NCBI RefSeq assembly: GCF_014842975.1
Contig: NZ_JACYXK010000020.1
Span: forward strand, 82,181 to 146,180
DNA: 64,000 bases
DNA from: Rhodanobacter sp. DHB23
Lineage (GTDB): Bacteria > Pseudomonadota > Gammaproteobacteria > Xanthomonadales > Rhodanobacteraceae
Direction: 5' to 3'
The notes under the pieces were generated by a model. It searched no databases. It was not told the DNA's origin and worked only from the letters and a program-made list of their open reading frames with translations. How positions within the stretch are numbered: position 1 is the first letter of the stretch; every line of letters begins with the position of its first letter. This document shows, one piece after another, positions 8,230 to 16,173 of this stretch. The position numbers were made by a program, and so were the translations under genes.

Positions 8230-8774
8230 CCGCCCGGATCTCACGCAGGAGCGGCTTCAGCCGCGATTCTTCGCCACGCCGGTCGCGGCTGAAGCCGCTC
8301 CTGCATGTCACGCTGCTGGCGCTGCTGGCCTTCGCCGGCCACGCCTTCGCGGCCACCGGCGCGATCGAGCCGCTGCCGTTCAAGGATCACGCCCAGGAAG
8401 TGCGCTTCCAGAACCTGACGAAGCAGCTGCGCTGCATGGTCTGCCAGAACGAGAACCTGGCCGACTCCAACGCCGACCTCGCCCGCGACCTGCGGCTGGA
8501 AGTGTTCCAGCTGATGCAGCAGGGCAAGTCCGACGACCAGATCAAGCAGTACCTGGTGGACCGCTATTCCGATTTCGTGCTGTACAAGCCGCCGCTGAAA
8601 CCCGGCACCTGGCTGCTGTGGTTCGGGCCGTTGGCGATCCTGCTGGCCGGCGGCGCGGTGGTGGTGGTGGCGATACGCCGGCGCAACCGCGACGACGGCG
8701 CCATCGATGATGACAAGCCTGCCGATGGCAGGCGGGCCGGCAACGAACCGGCCGACACGGGGGACGACTGGTGA
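8226..8774 (+). CDS. ccmH: Cytochrome c maturation protein CcmH with repeat-derived N terminus
   Basis: Membrane-anchored thiol protein that handles apocytochrome c cysteines for the CcmF ligation complex. The mature part carries the conserved LRCMVCQN motif (C70 and C73), then the NADLARDLR helix and a membrane anchor near 130-150. The start ATG overlaps ccmG by four bases and has a GGGAG site about seven bases upstream. Residues 7-26 are encoded by a perfect 60-bp inverted-repeat unit (8245-8304) that keeps the frame, placing about eight Arg/Lys residues before the signal-peptide hydrophobic core. No ATG, GTG or TTG codon lies in frame between the repeat and that core, so the extended N terminus is probably really made. 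At 182 residues it is longer than a typical short CcmH (about 150); part of the excess is also an acidic C-terminal tail. Confidence 0.92.
   Translation: MTARISRRSGFSRDSSPRRSRLKPLLHVTLLALLAFAGHAFAATGAIEPLPFKDHAQEVRFQNLTKQLRCMVCQNENLADSNADLARDLRLEVFQLMQQGKSDDQIKQYLVDRYSDFVLYKPPLKPGTWLLWFGPLAILLAGGAVVVVAIRRRNRDDGAIDDDKPADGRRAGNEPADTGDDW
8245..8304. repeat. REP-type inverted repeat inside the ccmH coding region
   Basis: The arms 8245-8266 and 8283-8304 are perfect 22-bp reverse complements around a 16-base loop. The arm contains GGAGCGGCTTCAGCCGCGA, a sequence familiar from REP elements of pseudomonads and xanthomonads. The unit is exactly 60 bases, so it adds 20 codons without a frameshift. 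Such elements are normally intergenic; here it lies in the n-region of a signal peptide. Confidence 0.85.
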
Positions 8775-9811
8775 AGCTCGCGTTCTATCTGGTCGCCGCC
8801 GCGATGGTCGCGGTGGCGCTGGCCCTGCTGCTGCTGCCCTTGCTGCGCGAAGGCCGCCGGCACGGCCGCCCGCGCGGCGTGTTCGCGCTTGCGCTGGGCA
8901 TCGCCCTGCTGCTGCCGATCGGCGCCGGTGCGCTGTACCTGCACATCGGAACGCCCGTCGCGCTGGACGGCGTGCCCGCCGCCCCCAGGCGCATGGACTT
9001 CCAGCAGGCACTGACCGAACTGCGCACGCATCTCCAGCAACAGCCTGACGATGCACAGGGTTGGGCCTTGCTGGCCGAAGCCACCACTGCACTCAAGCAA
9101 CCCGCGGACGCACGCGATGCCTGGGGCCACGTGCTGAAGATCACGCCGAACGACGTGGCCGCCATGGTGGGCTGGGCCGAAACCGATTCGATGGCGCGCA
9201 GCGACCACCTGATCGAAGGCCGCGCACTCGACCTGCTGCACCGCGCGCTGGAGCTGCAGCCGGACAGCCAGCGCGCGCTGTGGCTGCTCGGCATCAGCCA
9301 GTTCCAGCACGCGCAGTACGCGGATGCCGCCGCCACCTGGCGCAAGCTGCAACCGCTGCTGGAACCCGGCTCCACCGTGGCCAAGACCGTGGCCGAGCAG
9401 ATCGCGAACGCCGATGCGCGCGCCGGCATCAAGCCTTCGGCTGAACCCGCACCGGCCGCGAGCCAGGGTGCCGCGCTGAAGGTGGAAGTGAGCCTGGCAC
9501 CCGCACTCAAGGACAAGCTGCACCCGGGCGACCAGCTCTACGTCTACGCCCGTGCAGCGAGCGGCCCGCCGATGCCGCTGGCGGTGGCGAAGCTGGCGGC
9601 CGACGCGCTGCCGGCCACGGTCACGCTCACCGACGCGATGGCGATGACGCCGGAGCTGAAGCTCTCCTCGGTGGCGCGCGTGGTGGTGGCGGCGCGGATC
9701 AGCCACAGCGGCGAGCCGATCGCCCAGCCGGGCGACCTGGAAGGCAGCGCCGGCATCGTCGACACCAACCGCAAGACACCCATCGCCATCGCCATCGACA
9801 AGGTGCATTGA
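8771..9811 (+). CDS. ccmI: Cytochrome c maturation TPR protein CcmI
   Basis: Membrane-anchored chaperone that binds the C terminus of apocytochrome c and presents it to the heme ligation complex. The 346-residue protein has two N-terminal membrane helices (about 5-24 and 38-58), a central TPR region (about 72-220, with LQQQPDDAQGWALLAEAT and ALELQPDSQRALWLLG repeat cores) and a C-terminal periplasmic beta-rich domain (about 230-346). This corresponds to CcmI/CycH. It starts at a GTG overlapping the ccmH stop by four bases and closes the ccm operon. Confidence 0.9.
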   Translation: MKLAFYLVAAAMVAVALALLLLPLLREGRRHGRPRGVFALALGIALLLPIGAGALYLHIGTPVALDGVPAAPRRMDFQQALTELRTHLQQQPDDAQGWALLAEATTALKQPADARDAWGHVLKITPNDVAAMVGWAETDSMARSDHLIEGRALDLLHRALELQPDSQRALWLLGISQFQHAQYADAAATWRKLQPLLEPGSTVAKTVAEQIANADARAGIKPSAEPAPAASQGAALKVEVSLAPALKDKLHPGDQLYVYARAASGPPMPLAVAKLAADALPATVTLTDAMAMTPELKLSSVARVVVAARISHSGEPIAQPGDLEGSAGIVDTNRKTPIAIAIDKVH

Positions 9812-9813
9812 GC

Positions 9814-10944
9814 ATGGCCGCCGAACCCGTCGCCGACGCCCGCCAGTACTGTGCCCTGCCCTCGCCGTTCGCCATGAAGCGCGGCGGCGCGCTGCACGGT
9901 GCGCGCGTGGCCTACGAGACCTGGGGCACGTTGAATGCCGCGCGCGACAACGCGCTGCTGGTGCTCACCGGTCTGTCGCCCAGCGCGCACATGACGTCCA
10001 GCGCGGAAGATCCCGCGCCTGGCTGGTGGGAAGACATGGCCGGCCCCGGCAAGGCTATCGACACCGACCGCTGGTTCGTGATCTGCGTGAACTCGCTGGG
10101 CAGCGACAAGGGCTCCACCTGCCCAGCCTCGACCAACCCCGCCACCGGCGCAGCCTACCGGCTGGACTTCCCCGAACTGTCGCTGGAAGACGTGGCCAAC
10201 GCGGCGCACGCCGTGGTGCGGGCACTCGGCATCGACAAGCTGGCCTGCCTGCTCGGCTGCTCGATGGGCGGCATGGCCGCGCTGGCCTACATGCTGCTGC
10301 ATCCCGGCACGGTGCGCGCCCACGTCAGCGTGGACACCGCACCGCAGGCGCAGCCCTTCGCCATCGCGATCCGTTCGCTGCAGCGCGAGGCGATCCGGCT
10401 CGATCCCGACTGGGCCGGCGGCAACTACGACATCCACGGCGACGGCGAGCGCTATCCCGACATGGGCATGAGCATCGCGCGCAAGCTCGGCGTGATCACC
10501 TACCGCTCGGCGATGGAGTGGAACGGCCGCTTCGCGCGCATCCGCCTCGACGCCGAGCAGCGCGAGGAGCAACAGCCCTTCGGCTTCGAGTTCCAGGTGG
10601 AGTCCTACCTCGAAGGCCACGCCCGGCGCTTCGTGCGCAGCTTCGACCCGAACAGCTATCTCTACCTCTCGCGCGCCAGCGACTGGTTCGACACCGCCGA
10701 ATACGGCGGCGGCAACGTGATGGAGGGGTTGAAGCGTATCCGCGTCGAACGCGCGCTGGTCATCGGCGTCAGCACCGACATCCTGTTTCCGCTGGAACAG
10801 CAGGAGCAGATCGCCGAAGGCCTGGCAGCCGCCGGCGCCGCCGTGGACTTCGTGGCGCTGGATTCGCCGCAGGGCCACGACGCCTTCCTAGTCGACATCG
10901 AAAATTACAGCCGCGCCATCGGCGGTTTCCTGGCGAAGCTTTGA
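9814..10944 (+). CDS. metX: MetX-family O-acyltransferase, probable serine O-succinyltransferase
   Basis: Alpha/beta-hydrolase acyltransferase of the homoserine O-acetyltransferase (MetX) family, acting in cysteine or methionine synthesis. The 376-residue protein has nucleophile S150 in GCSMGG and the C-terminal Asp and His in STDILFP and QGHDAFL. The segment LTGLSPSAH replaces the homoserine acetyltransferase consensus around residue 52, and the overall sequence resembles xanthomonad enzymes reported to succinylate serine. Substrate is therefore serine by resemblance, homoserine as the alternative. The ATG at 9814 is preferred; an in-frame TTG at 9808 overlaps the ccmI stop. Location directly after ccmI suggests shared transcription. 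Confidence 0.8.
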   Translation: MAAEPVADARQYCALPSPFAMKRGGALHGARVAYETWGTLNAARDNALLVLTGLSPSAHMTSSAEDPAPGWWEDMAGPGKAIDTDRWFVICVNSLGSDKGSTCPASTNPATGAAYRLDFPELSLEDVANAAHAVVRALGIDKLACLLGCSMGGMAALAYMLLHPGTVRAHVSVDTAPQAQPFAIAIRSLQREAIRLDPDWAGGNYDIHGDGERYPDMGMSIARKLGVITYRSAMEWNGRFARIRLDAEQREEQQPFGFEFQVESYLEGHARRFVRSFDPNSYLYLSRASDWFDTAEYGGGNVMEGLKRIRVERALVIGVSTDILFPLEQQEQIAEGLAAAGAAVDFVALDSPQGHDAFLVDIENYSRAIGGFLAKL

Positions 10945-11173
10945 ATCCAGCGCGGATTACGGTGACGACTGAATAGCGTCCCGGCATGCCCTGAACAACA
11001 CGCCGGTGTCGCCCACCCTGCAGCTGCCCAATTCGGGTCATCCTGAAAGGACTGCCGTGGGTCGAGACAGACACTTTCCCTATCCTCAATGACGCAGGTT
11101 GATCGCCCTGCCCTTCGGCAGCGCCTTGCTTGCACCACCGCCCCTTCCTCCCGTCGTGTCCGAGGAATCGTTT
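10945..11173. other. Intergenic region with no recognised feature
   Basis: The stretch between the acyltransferase and the first BlaI-type operator. It has no convincing open reading frame with family resemblance, no strong hairpin followed by T-run and no dispersed repeat that I can see. It probably contains the promoter of the BlaI-type repressor operon at its right edge. Confidence 0.5.
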
Positions 11174-11195
11174 GTCAACTATATCCATAGTTGAC
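11174..11195. promoter_or_regulatory. Distal BlaI-type operator palindrome
   Basis: A 22-bp near-perfect palindrome: arms GTCAACTATA and CATAGTTGAC around TC, one mismatch. It shares the core ACTAT-n-TCCATAG with the proximal site. Its centre is 40 bp from that of the second palindrome, about four helical turns. BlaI/MecI repressors bind dyads of this type as dimers, so cooperative autorepression is likely (inference). Confidence 0.75.
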
Positions 11196-11213
11196 AAGCC
11201 GACGGACGCGAGT

Positions 11214-11235
11214 ATCTACTATGTCCATAGTAGAT
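11214..11235. promoter_or_regulatory. Proximal BlaI-type operator palindrome
   Basis: A perfect dyad: ATCTACTATG, two bases TC, then CATAGTAGAT. It ends 13 bases before the chosen ATG of the repressor gene, so a bound repressor would block transcription start or early elongation. Together with the distal site it forms a two-operator autoregulatory region. Confidence 0.8.
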
Positions 11236-11248
11236 GATGCGCCGGTGC

Positions 11249-11626
11249 ATGAAGATTTCCCTCACCGATCGAGAAGCCGACATCATGCAGGCCCTGTGGG
11301 ACCACGGGCCTTCGTTGGTCGCCGAAGTTCGCGAACGTCTGAGCGACGAGCTCGCCTACACGACGGTGCTTACCGTACTACGTACGCTCGAAGGCAAGGG
11401 CTATGTAGGGCATGACGAGGAAGGACGCGGGCATCGCTACTTCGCCAGCATCAAGCAGCAGGCTGCACGCAAGAATGCGGTGCAGCACCTGACCGACAAG
11501 CTGTTCAAGGGCTCGGCGGAGTTGCTCTTCTCGCACCTGGTGTCGGAACAGAAGCTCAGCGCCGAGCAGATACGTCGCATGCGGCAGCTGCTGGCCGAAC
11601 GCTCCGCCAAGGACGAGTCCCGATGA
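11249..11626 (+). CDS. BlaI/MecI-family transcriptional repressor
   Basis: Winged-helix repressor that would be cleaved or inactivated by its partner membrane peptidase. The 125-residue protein has the family pattern LTDREADIMQALWDHGP, recognition-helix region YTTVLTVLRTLEGKGYV and the downstream GRGHRYF segment of BlaI/MecI. The ATG at 11249 gives the normal N terminus; two further in-frame ATGs (11234 and 11237) start at or just after the edge of the operator. The stop overlaps the next gene by four bases, the classic blaI-blaR1 arrangement. No beta-lactamase or penicillin-binding gene is nearby, so the target genes are not those of the staphylococcal system. Confidence 0.9.
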   Translation: MKISLTDREADIMQALWDHGPSLVAEVRERLSDELAYTTVLTVLRTLEGKGYVGHDEEGRGHRYFASIKQQAARKNAVQHLTDKLFKGSAELLFSHLVSEQKLSAEQIRRMRQLLAERSAKDESR

Positions 11627-13212
11627 TTGCCTGGATGCTCTATGCCGTCCTGGTCACGCTGGCGTTGAGTGCGGCCGCACTCCTGGCGGAACGGGCGGCC
11701 AAAGTTCGCGGAGCCGTAACGCGATGGTTGTGGATCGCATCGCTCATCGGTTCGCTGGTGCTGCCAATGGTGATTGCCTACGCATCGATACGACTTCCCG
11801 ACAACCTCAAATCCGGCGAGGCGCCGACGTCGATTGTCCTGCGCAATGCCACATCGATACGGATGCCATCGGTGCTGCTCGATCTTGAGGACGTCCGGCC
11901 GTACGCCATGTCCACCAGCATCGATGCGCTGGCACGCACCATCTGGGCTATAGCCTCGGTATTGATGGCGCTGATGCTCGCCGTGGGTTCCACGCTGTTG
12001 CAGCGACGCAAGCGCGGTTGGCATGAAGGAGTTCTATGTGGCGAGCGCGTTCTGGTCGCGCCTAGCGCGGGGCCTGCGGTCGTCGGCTTGATGCGCCCGC
12101 GCATCGTTGTACCTGCGTGGCTGCTGCACGCAAGCGAGGAACAGCAGCGATGCACGCTCGCCCATGAACGTTCGCATCTGGACGCACGCGATCCGCAAGT
12201 CATCGCGCTCGCCTTGGCATTGCTGACGCTGATGCCATGGAATCCATTGCTGTGGTGGCAATTCCGCCGCCTGCGCCGCGCGATCGAGGTGGACTGCGAT
12301 GCCCGCGTCCTGCTGGGTGGGCACGACATCACCGCGTATTGCGAAACGCTGATCCAGGTCGGCCAGCGCCAGTCGGGTCGCATCGCCGTGGTACCCGCGA
12401 TGTCCGATTCCGCGTCGTTCCTTGAACTGCGGATCCGCCAGATGCTGCGCAAGCCGGGCAAAGGGGCGCGCGCTTCGGCGGCCGCACTGGTTTGCGCTTC
12501 GCTGGGCATGGCGATCTTTGCGGCGCAGGTAACACCGCCCGATTCCGGCCGCCGGAACGCGCAGGCCACTGTCGTGCTGGGCAACGACACGCTTGACCGC
12601 TACACCGGCTTTTACCAGATCAGCCCGATCTCGCTTATCGCCGTGACGCGTGCCGGCAACGGTCTCACCGTCAGTATCAGCGGGCAGATCGCCGCACCGA
12701 AGCCGTTCCATATCGTCCCGATCGGCGAGACCCGATTTGCCGTGGAAGGCAAGGATGGCGCCAGTGTGCACTTCGTCACGGACGTCCATGGATACGCCTC
12801 GCGACTGGTCGCCACGCAGAACGGGCGCGTTGTCCTCGACCGACCGCGTATCGACAAGGCCACCGCCGACCGGATCAACGCCGCGCTTGCGGCTCGCATC
12901 AAGGCGCAGAAACCGTTCCCGGGCAGCGAGAAGGCATTGCAATTGCTGCTCAGCGATCCCGACAGCGGCGCCGGCATGAGCCCCGACCTGGCCTGGGTGC
13001 GCGAGCAGCAGAAGGCGTCGAGGGAAAAGTATCTCGCCGAGATCGGACCGGTCGAATCCTACACATTCACGGGCGTCAGCAAGTTCGGTTCGGACACCTA
13101 CCTCGTCAAGCGCCAGCACGGCGAGGAAAGGATCCTGCTGGTGGTCGACGCGGATGGAACCCTGGCCACCGCCGTTCGGTTTTCCTCGATGACTCCCGCA
13201 CCGAAGAGCTGA
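11623..13212 (+). CDS. M56-family (BlaR1/MecR1-like) membrane peptidase with DUF3471-like C terminus
   Basis: Predicted signal-transducing zinc metalloprotease. The 529-residue protein has N-terminal membrane helices (about 3-21, 35-55, 105-125), the zinc motif HERSH at 181-185 in a cytoplasmic domain, and a further helix near 285-300. BlaR1 has a penicillin-binding sensor after this helix. Here the C-terminal region instead begins with LDRYTGFYQISP and looks like a DUF3471-type beta domain, followed by about 130 residues I do not recognise. The signal sensed is therefore unknown and unlikely to be a beta-lactam through acylation. It is coupled to the BlaI-type repressor by a four-base overlap. 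Confidence 0.82.
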   Translation: MIAWMLYAVLVTLALSAAALLAERAAKVRGAVTRWLWIASLIGSLVLPMVIAYASIRLPDNLKSGEAPTSIVLRNATSIRMPSVLLDLEDVRPYAMSTSIDALARTIWAIASVLMALMLAVGSTLLQRRKRGWHEGVLCGERVLVAPSAGPAVVGLMRPRIVVPAWLLHASEEQQRCTLAHERSHLDARDPQVIALALALLTLMPWNPLLWWQFRRLRRAIEVDCDARVLLGGHDITAYCETLIQVGQRQSGRIAVVPAMSDSASFLELRIRQMLRKPGKGARASAAALVCASLGMAIFAAQVTPPDSGRRNAQATVVLGNDTLDRYTGFYQISPISLIAVTRAGNGLTVSISGQIAAPKPFHIVPIGETRFAVEGKDGASVHFVTDVHGYASRLVATQNGRVVLDRPRIDKATADRINAALAARIKAQKPFPGSEKALQLLLSDPDSGAGMSPDLAWVREQQKASREKYLAEIGPVESYTFTGVSKFGSDTYLVKRQHGEERILLVVDADGTLATAVRFSSMTPAPKS

Positions 13213-13300
13213 CCAGCCCCCCCATGCCCGACCTGTCTGTGGCCATGCCGAATGGCCGCAACGGTACCCCTGTGCAACCTTTTCCTTCTGGAGGGACATC

Positions 13301-14395
13301 ATGAAACGTGCAGCATCACGCTACGCCACCAAGATCTGTCTCGCATTGGCCGCTTGTATCGGCATGGCCTCCTTGCCTGTGCATGCAAGCGAGCTGCAGC
13401 CGGGTGTCCATACCGGGACGCTGCAGGGCGCCCTTTACCGCATCGATATCCCGGCAAACTGGAATGGCGACCTGGTCATGCTGATGCACGGCTACCAGCC
13501 CGTGGGTGCCCCCATAAAGACGCCGATGACAGCCGCCGATGCCACGCCCGACTTTCTCAAGGAAGGCTATGCCGTTGCCCAGAGCCAGTACGCATCGCAA
13601 GGCTGGGCGGTAGGTGATGCCATCGTCGACAATGAACACCTCCGCCAATATTTCGTTCGTACCTTCGCCCATCCTGCCCACACCTATATCTACGGCTTCT
13701 CGTTGGGCGGCTTGGAGGTGGCGGCGAGCATCGAGCGTTACCCACACACCTACACGGGCGCGATGATCACGTGCGGCCTGACCGTCTCGACACCGGAATT
13801 CATGGCGCGTGGCGTGCTCACTCCCTTGGTGGCGTTCGATGCCTTGATTCCCGGCGTCCTGCCGGATCTGGCAGCGCCCGATTCACCGTCCTTCATCCCC
13901 GAGGATATTTTCGCCAAGGCGCTGCAAGCACACCCGAAGGAGGCCGCCTTGTTGAAAAAGCGTCTGCAGGAAGCGCCAGGAACGCAGCTGCCGCTCTCGC
14001 TCTATTACATGGCGTTTCGCGAATTCGAGCGGCGTGCCGGTGGCATGCCGGTGGACAACCGCAAGACGATTTATCACGGGTTCGGCGACGATGCCGCTTT
14101 CAACCGCCAGGTGCATCGCTATGCCGGCTCACCCGCCGCGATGACCTATGCCCGGCGCAACGTCACCCTGACCGGCCGCATCGACATACCGTTGGTGATG
14201 CAATGGAATCCCTCCGATCCCACCGTCCCTGCGCGGTTTCATGACATCTATCCGGACCAGGTCCGTGCGGCAGGCAACGGCAAGTGGCTGACTGTCCTGG
14301 CTCCGACTGGCAGTGGCCACTGCAACTTCACCGATGTACAAACCACTGCGGCGTTCGACACGCTCGTGCACAAGGCAAACGCTGGTAGTCATTGA
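13301..14395 (+). CDS. Secreted alpha/beta hydrolase
   Basis: A 364-residue exported hydrolase of unknown substrate. A signal peptide is clear (basic KRAASRYATK, hydrophobic core, cleavage after VHA near residue 29). The fold shows LMHGYQP as the likely oxyanion strand, nucleophile S134 in YGFSLGG, an Asp in NPSDPTVPA and a His in GSGHCNF near the C terminus. A strong GGAGG site precedes the ATG. It lies 88 bp after the M56 peptidase gene in the same direction, so it may be an output of that signalling pair. Tannase/feruloyl-esterase-like or peptide hydrolase activities are possible but not distinguishable here. Confidence 0.75.
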   Translation: MKRAASRYATKICLALAACIGMASLPVHASELQPGVHTGTLQGALYRIDIPANWNGDLVMLMHGYQPVGAPIKTPMTAADATPDFLKEGYAVAQSQYASQGWAVGDAIVDNEHLRQYFVRTFAHPAHTYIYGFSLGGLEVAASIERYPHTYTGAMITCGLTVSTPEFMARGVLTPLVAFDALIPGVLPDLAAPDSPSFIPEDIFAKALQAHPKEAALLKKRLQEAPGTQLPLSLYYMAFREFERRAGGMPVDNRKTIYHGFGDDAAFNRQVHRYAGSPAAMTYARRNVTLTGRIDIPLVMQWNPSDPTVPARFHDIYPDQVRAAGNGKWLTVLAPTGSGHCNFTDVQTTAAFDTLVHKANAGSH

Positions 14396-14486
14396 CACCT
14401 CTGACACTTGTGGCCAGCACCAGCAGGGCATTCTCAGCGCCTGCCGGATTCGATGTTCGATCCAACCGGAATCCGCACCCGAATTC

Positions 14487-15980
14487 TCAGCGCCCTTTCT
14501 GCGTCTTCCACGCAGTCACGCGCTGGCGAATGTATGCCTCGTAGTCATCCTCGCTGCGCAGCGACGTACGATCAGGTTTGGTCGCGGCGACCGGCAAAGC
14601 TGCTGCCAGATCGGCGTACACCTCCTGCAGATGCGAAGGCTTGCCGGCGGCGGGATTCGTCCCGCTGGAAACGGGCACGACGACTCCGGCGAGTGGATCG
14701 TCGGTGCGCGCCGCCGCCAGCGTGAGCACGCCGCCGACATCTAGCGCTGCCGCGTCGCGCGCGGTCAGCGCCGGCAGGCTCCAGCGCAGCTCGATCGTCT
14801 TGAGGATGGACGTGTGATCGAACGGCATCGCGCCAGTCGCCACACGGAACACCGTGCCCGCCGCGATCAGCGGCGAAACCAGCAGCGTGGGCACGCGCGG
14901 CCCGAAGCGCTTGAAGTCGAAACCGAACTCGCCCGCCGTGGCATCCGGCGGTACGGCATTGGTCGGCGGCGACACATGGTCGTAGCAGCCGCCGTGCTCG
15001 TCGTACGTGACGATCAGCAGTGTCTCGTTCCAGGCCGGCCCGTTGCGCAACGCGTAGTAGACGTCGTGGATCAGCTGCTCGCCCAGCGCGACGTCGTAGT
15101 TGGGGTGCTGGCTGTTGCCGCTCGATCCCCAGCTGGGTTCGAGGAAGGTATACGCGGCCAGTTGGCCCTGCTTTGCCTCCGCCTGGAAATCGGTGAACTC
15201 GCCGAAATGCGCATCCGCCGCGCTCGCCGTGTCGCTGAAGGTCAGCCGGGTCAGCGGGTCGGCGTCGTAGCCGTAGATCATCCAGTCGATATTGTTCTGC
15301 GAGAGCAGGCCGTAGATCGTCGGCGCGGTGAACGACTTGGTCTTGTCGTCCATGTGGCCCTGCGAAGTCGCCGCATGGACGAAGGAGCGGTTGGGCAGGG
15401 TCTCGGTGGGCGCCGAGCCGAACCAGTGGTCGCACACGGCAAAGCCGCGGGCCAGCGCTGACAGCACCGGCAGGGTCGCAGGCGTGTGCATCGCCATGAT
15501 GTCGGTGGCGACGGTGCCCGGGTAGATCGATTCCTTTTCCCTGATCTCCGTCGCCAGGGTGGCGGCGAAGTCGTTGACGAAACCGGCGTTGGTCGCCACC
15601 GGCGGCACGGGTGGCGTGTTGCTGCCGAACAACTGCGCGTTCGTCGCCACGTAGCCCTCGCCGGGATCGGCGCCGGGCAGGAAGTAGGTGTTCGCCTGGC
15701 CGGGTTGGATCTGCGCTACCGCGACGCTGCTGCCGCTCGCGCCGTCGGGGTTCGACTCCTTGCCGGTCAGGCCCTCGAACGGCTGTCCGGCGGGCGAGAC
15801 GTTATCCGCGTCGGCGTAGAGGAAGCCGAGCATGTGGTCGAACGAACGGTTCTCCAGCATCAGCACCACGATATGGCTGATCGCGGCCAGCCCGTTCGCG
15901 ACCGGTCCGGACGTGCCCGGCTGCGGGTTCCGGGTCGGATTCCCGTTGCCGCCGTTTCCGCGTTTCGCATGAGTGCCCAT
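14487..15980 (-). CDS. Phospholipase C-like phosphoesterase
   Basis: A 497-residue member of the phosphoesterase family that includes bacterial phosphatidylcholine-preferring phospholipase C and the acid phosphatase AcpA. Near the N terminus is the signature HIVVLMLENRSFDHMLGF, whose Glu-Asn bind metal. Further family blocks are SALARGFAVCDHWFGSAPTETLPNRSF, TYDEHGGCYDHV and RFGPRVPTLLVSPLI. A Gly/Asn/Pro-rich leader of about 28 residues precedes the domain and no Sec or Tat signal is visible, so it may be cytoplasmic or exported otherwise. It is convergent with the hydrolase gene and divergent from cysteine dioxygenase. Substrate is uncertain. Confidence 0.82.
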   Translation of the reverse strand: MGTHAKRGNGGNGNPTRNPQPGTSGPVANGLAAISHIVVLMLENRSFDHMLGFLYADADNVSPAGQPFEGLTGKESNPDGASGSSVAVAQIQPGQANTYFLPGADPGEGYVATNAQLFGSNTPPVPPVATNAGFVNDFAATLATEIREKESIYPGTVATDIMAMHTPATLPVLSALARGFAVCDHWFGSAPTETLPNRSFVHAATSQGHMDDKTKSFTAPTIYGLLSQNNIDWMIYGYDADPLTRLTFSDTASAADAHFGEFTDFQAEAKQGQLAAYTFLEPSWGSSGNSQHPNYDVALGEQLIHDVYYALRNGPAWNETLLIVTYDEHGGCYDHVSPPTNAVPPDATAGEFGFDFKRFGPRVPTLLVSPLIAAGTVFRVATGAMPFDHTSILKTIELRWSLPALTARDAAALDVGGVLTLAAARTDDPLAGVVVPVSSGTNPAAGKPSHLQEVYADLAAALPVAATKPDRTSLRSEDDYEAYIRQRVTAWKTQKGR

Positions 15981-16110
15981 GGCCGTCTCCTCGAAGCTGC
16001 GTCCCGTCGAGCATAGGCACGCCTCGATTAACCACGGTACAAGCGCATCGCGACATTCCCGTGTCCGCTCCCGGACCGCTGGCGCAGCCGTGGGGGCCTC
16101 TCATGACCAT

Positions 16111-16139
16111 TCGTCATTAGCGGCCACCGAACCTATAAT
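16111..16139 (+). promoter_or_regulatory. Sigma-70-type promoter for cysteine dioxygenase
   Basis: A consensus TATAAT lies at 16134-16139, with TCGTCA (four of six matches to TTGACA) at 16111-16116 and a 17-base spacer. Predicted start of transcription is near 16146. This places the in-frame ATG at 16138 inside the promoter and supports the downstream ATG at 16174 as the true start. Confidence 0.6.
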
Positions 16140-16173
16140 GACCGTACCGTTTCACGCTACGCCCGGAGTCACC

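Noticed and set aside
10945..11173. Riboswitch or structured leader before the BlaI-type operon
   Set aside because: No recognisable aptamer pattern and no hairpin ending in a T-run; the two operator palindromes explain regulation sufficiently.
11249..13212. Beta-lactam resistance system
   Set aside because: Repressor and peptidase are of the BlaI/BlaR1 type, but there is no beta-lactamase, no altered penicillin-binding protein and no penicillin-sensor domain.
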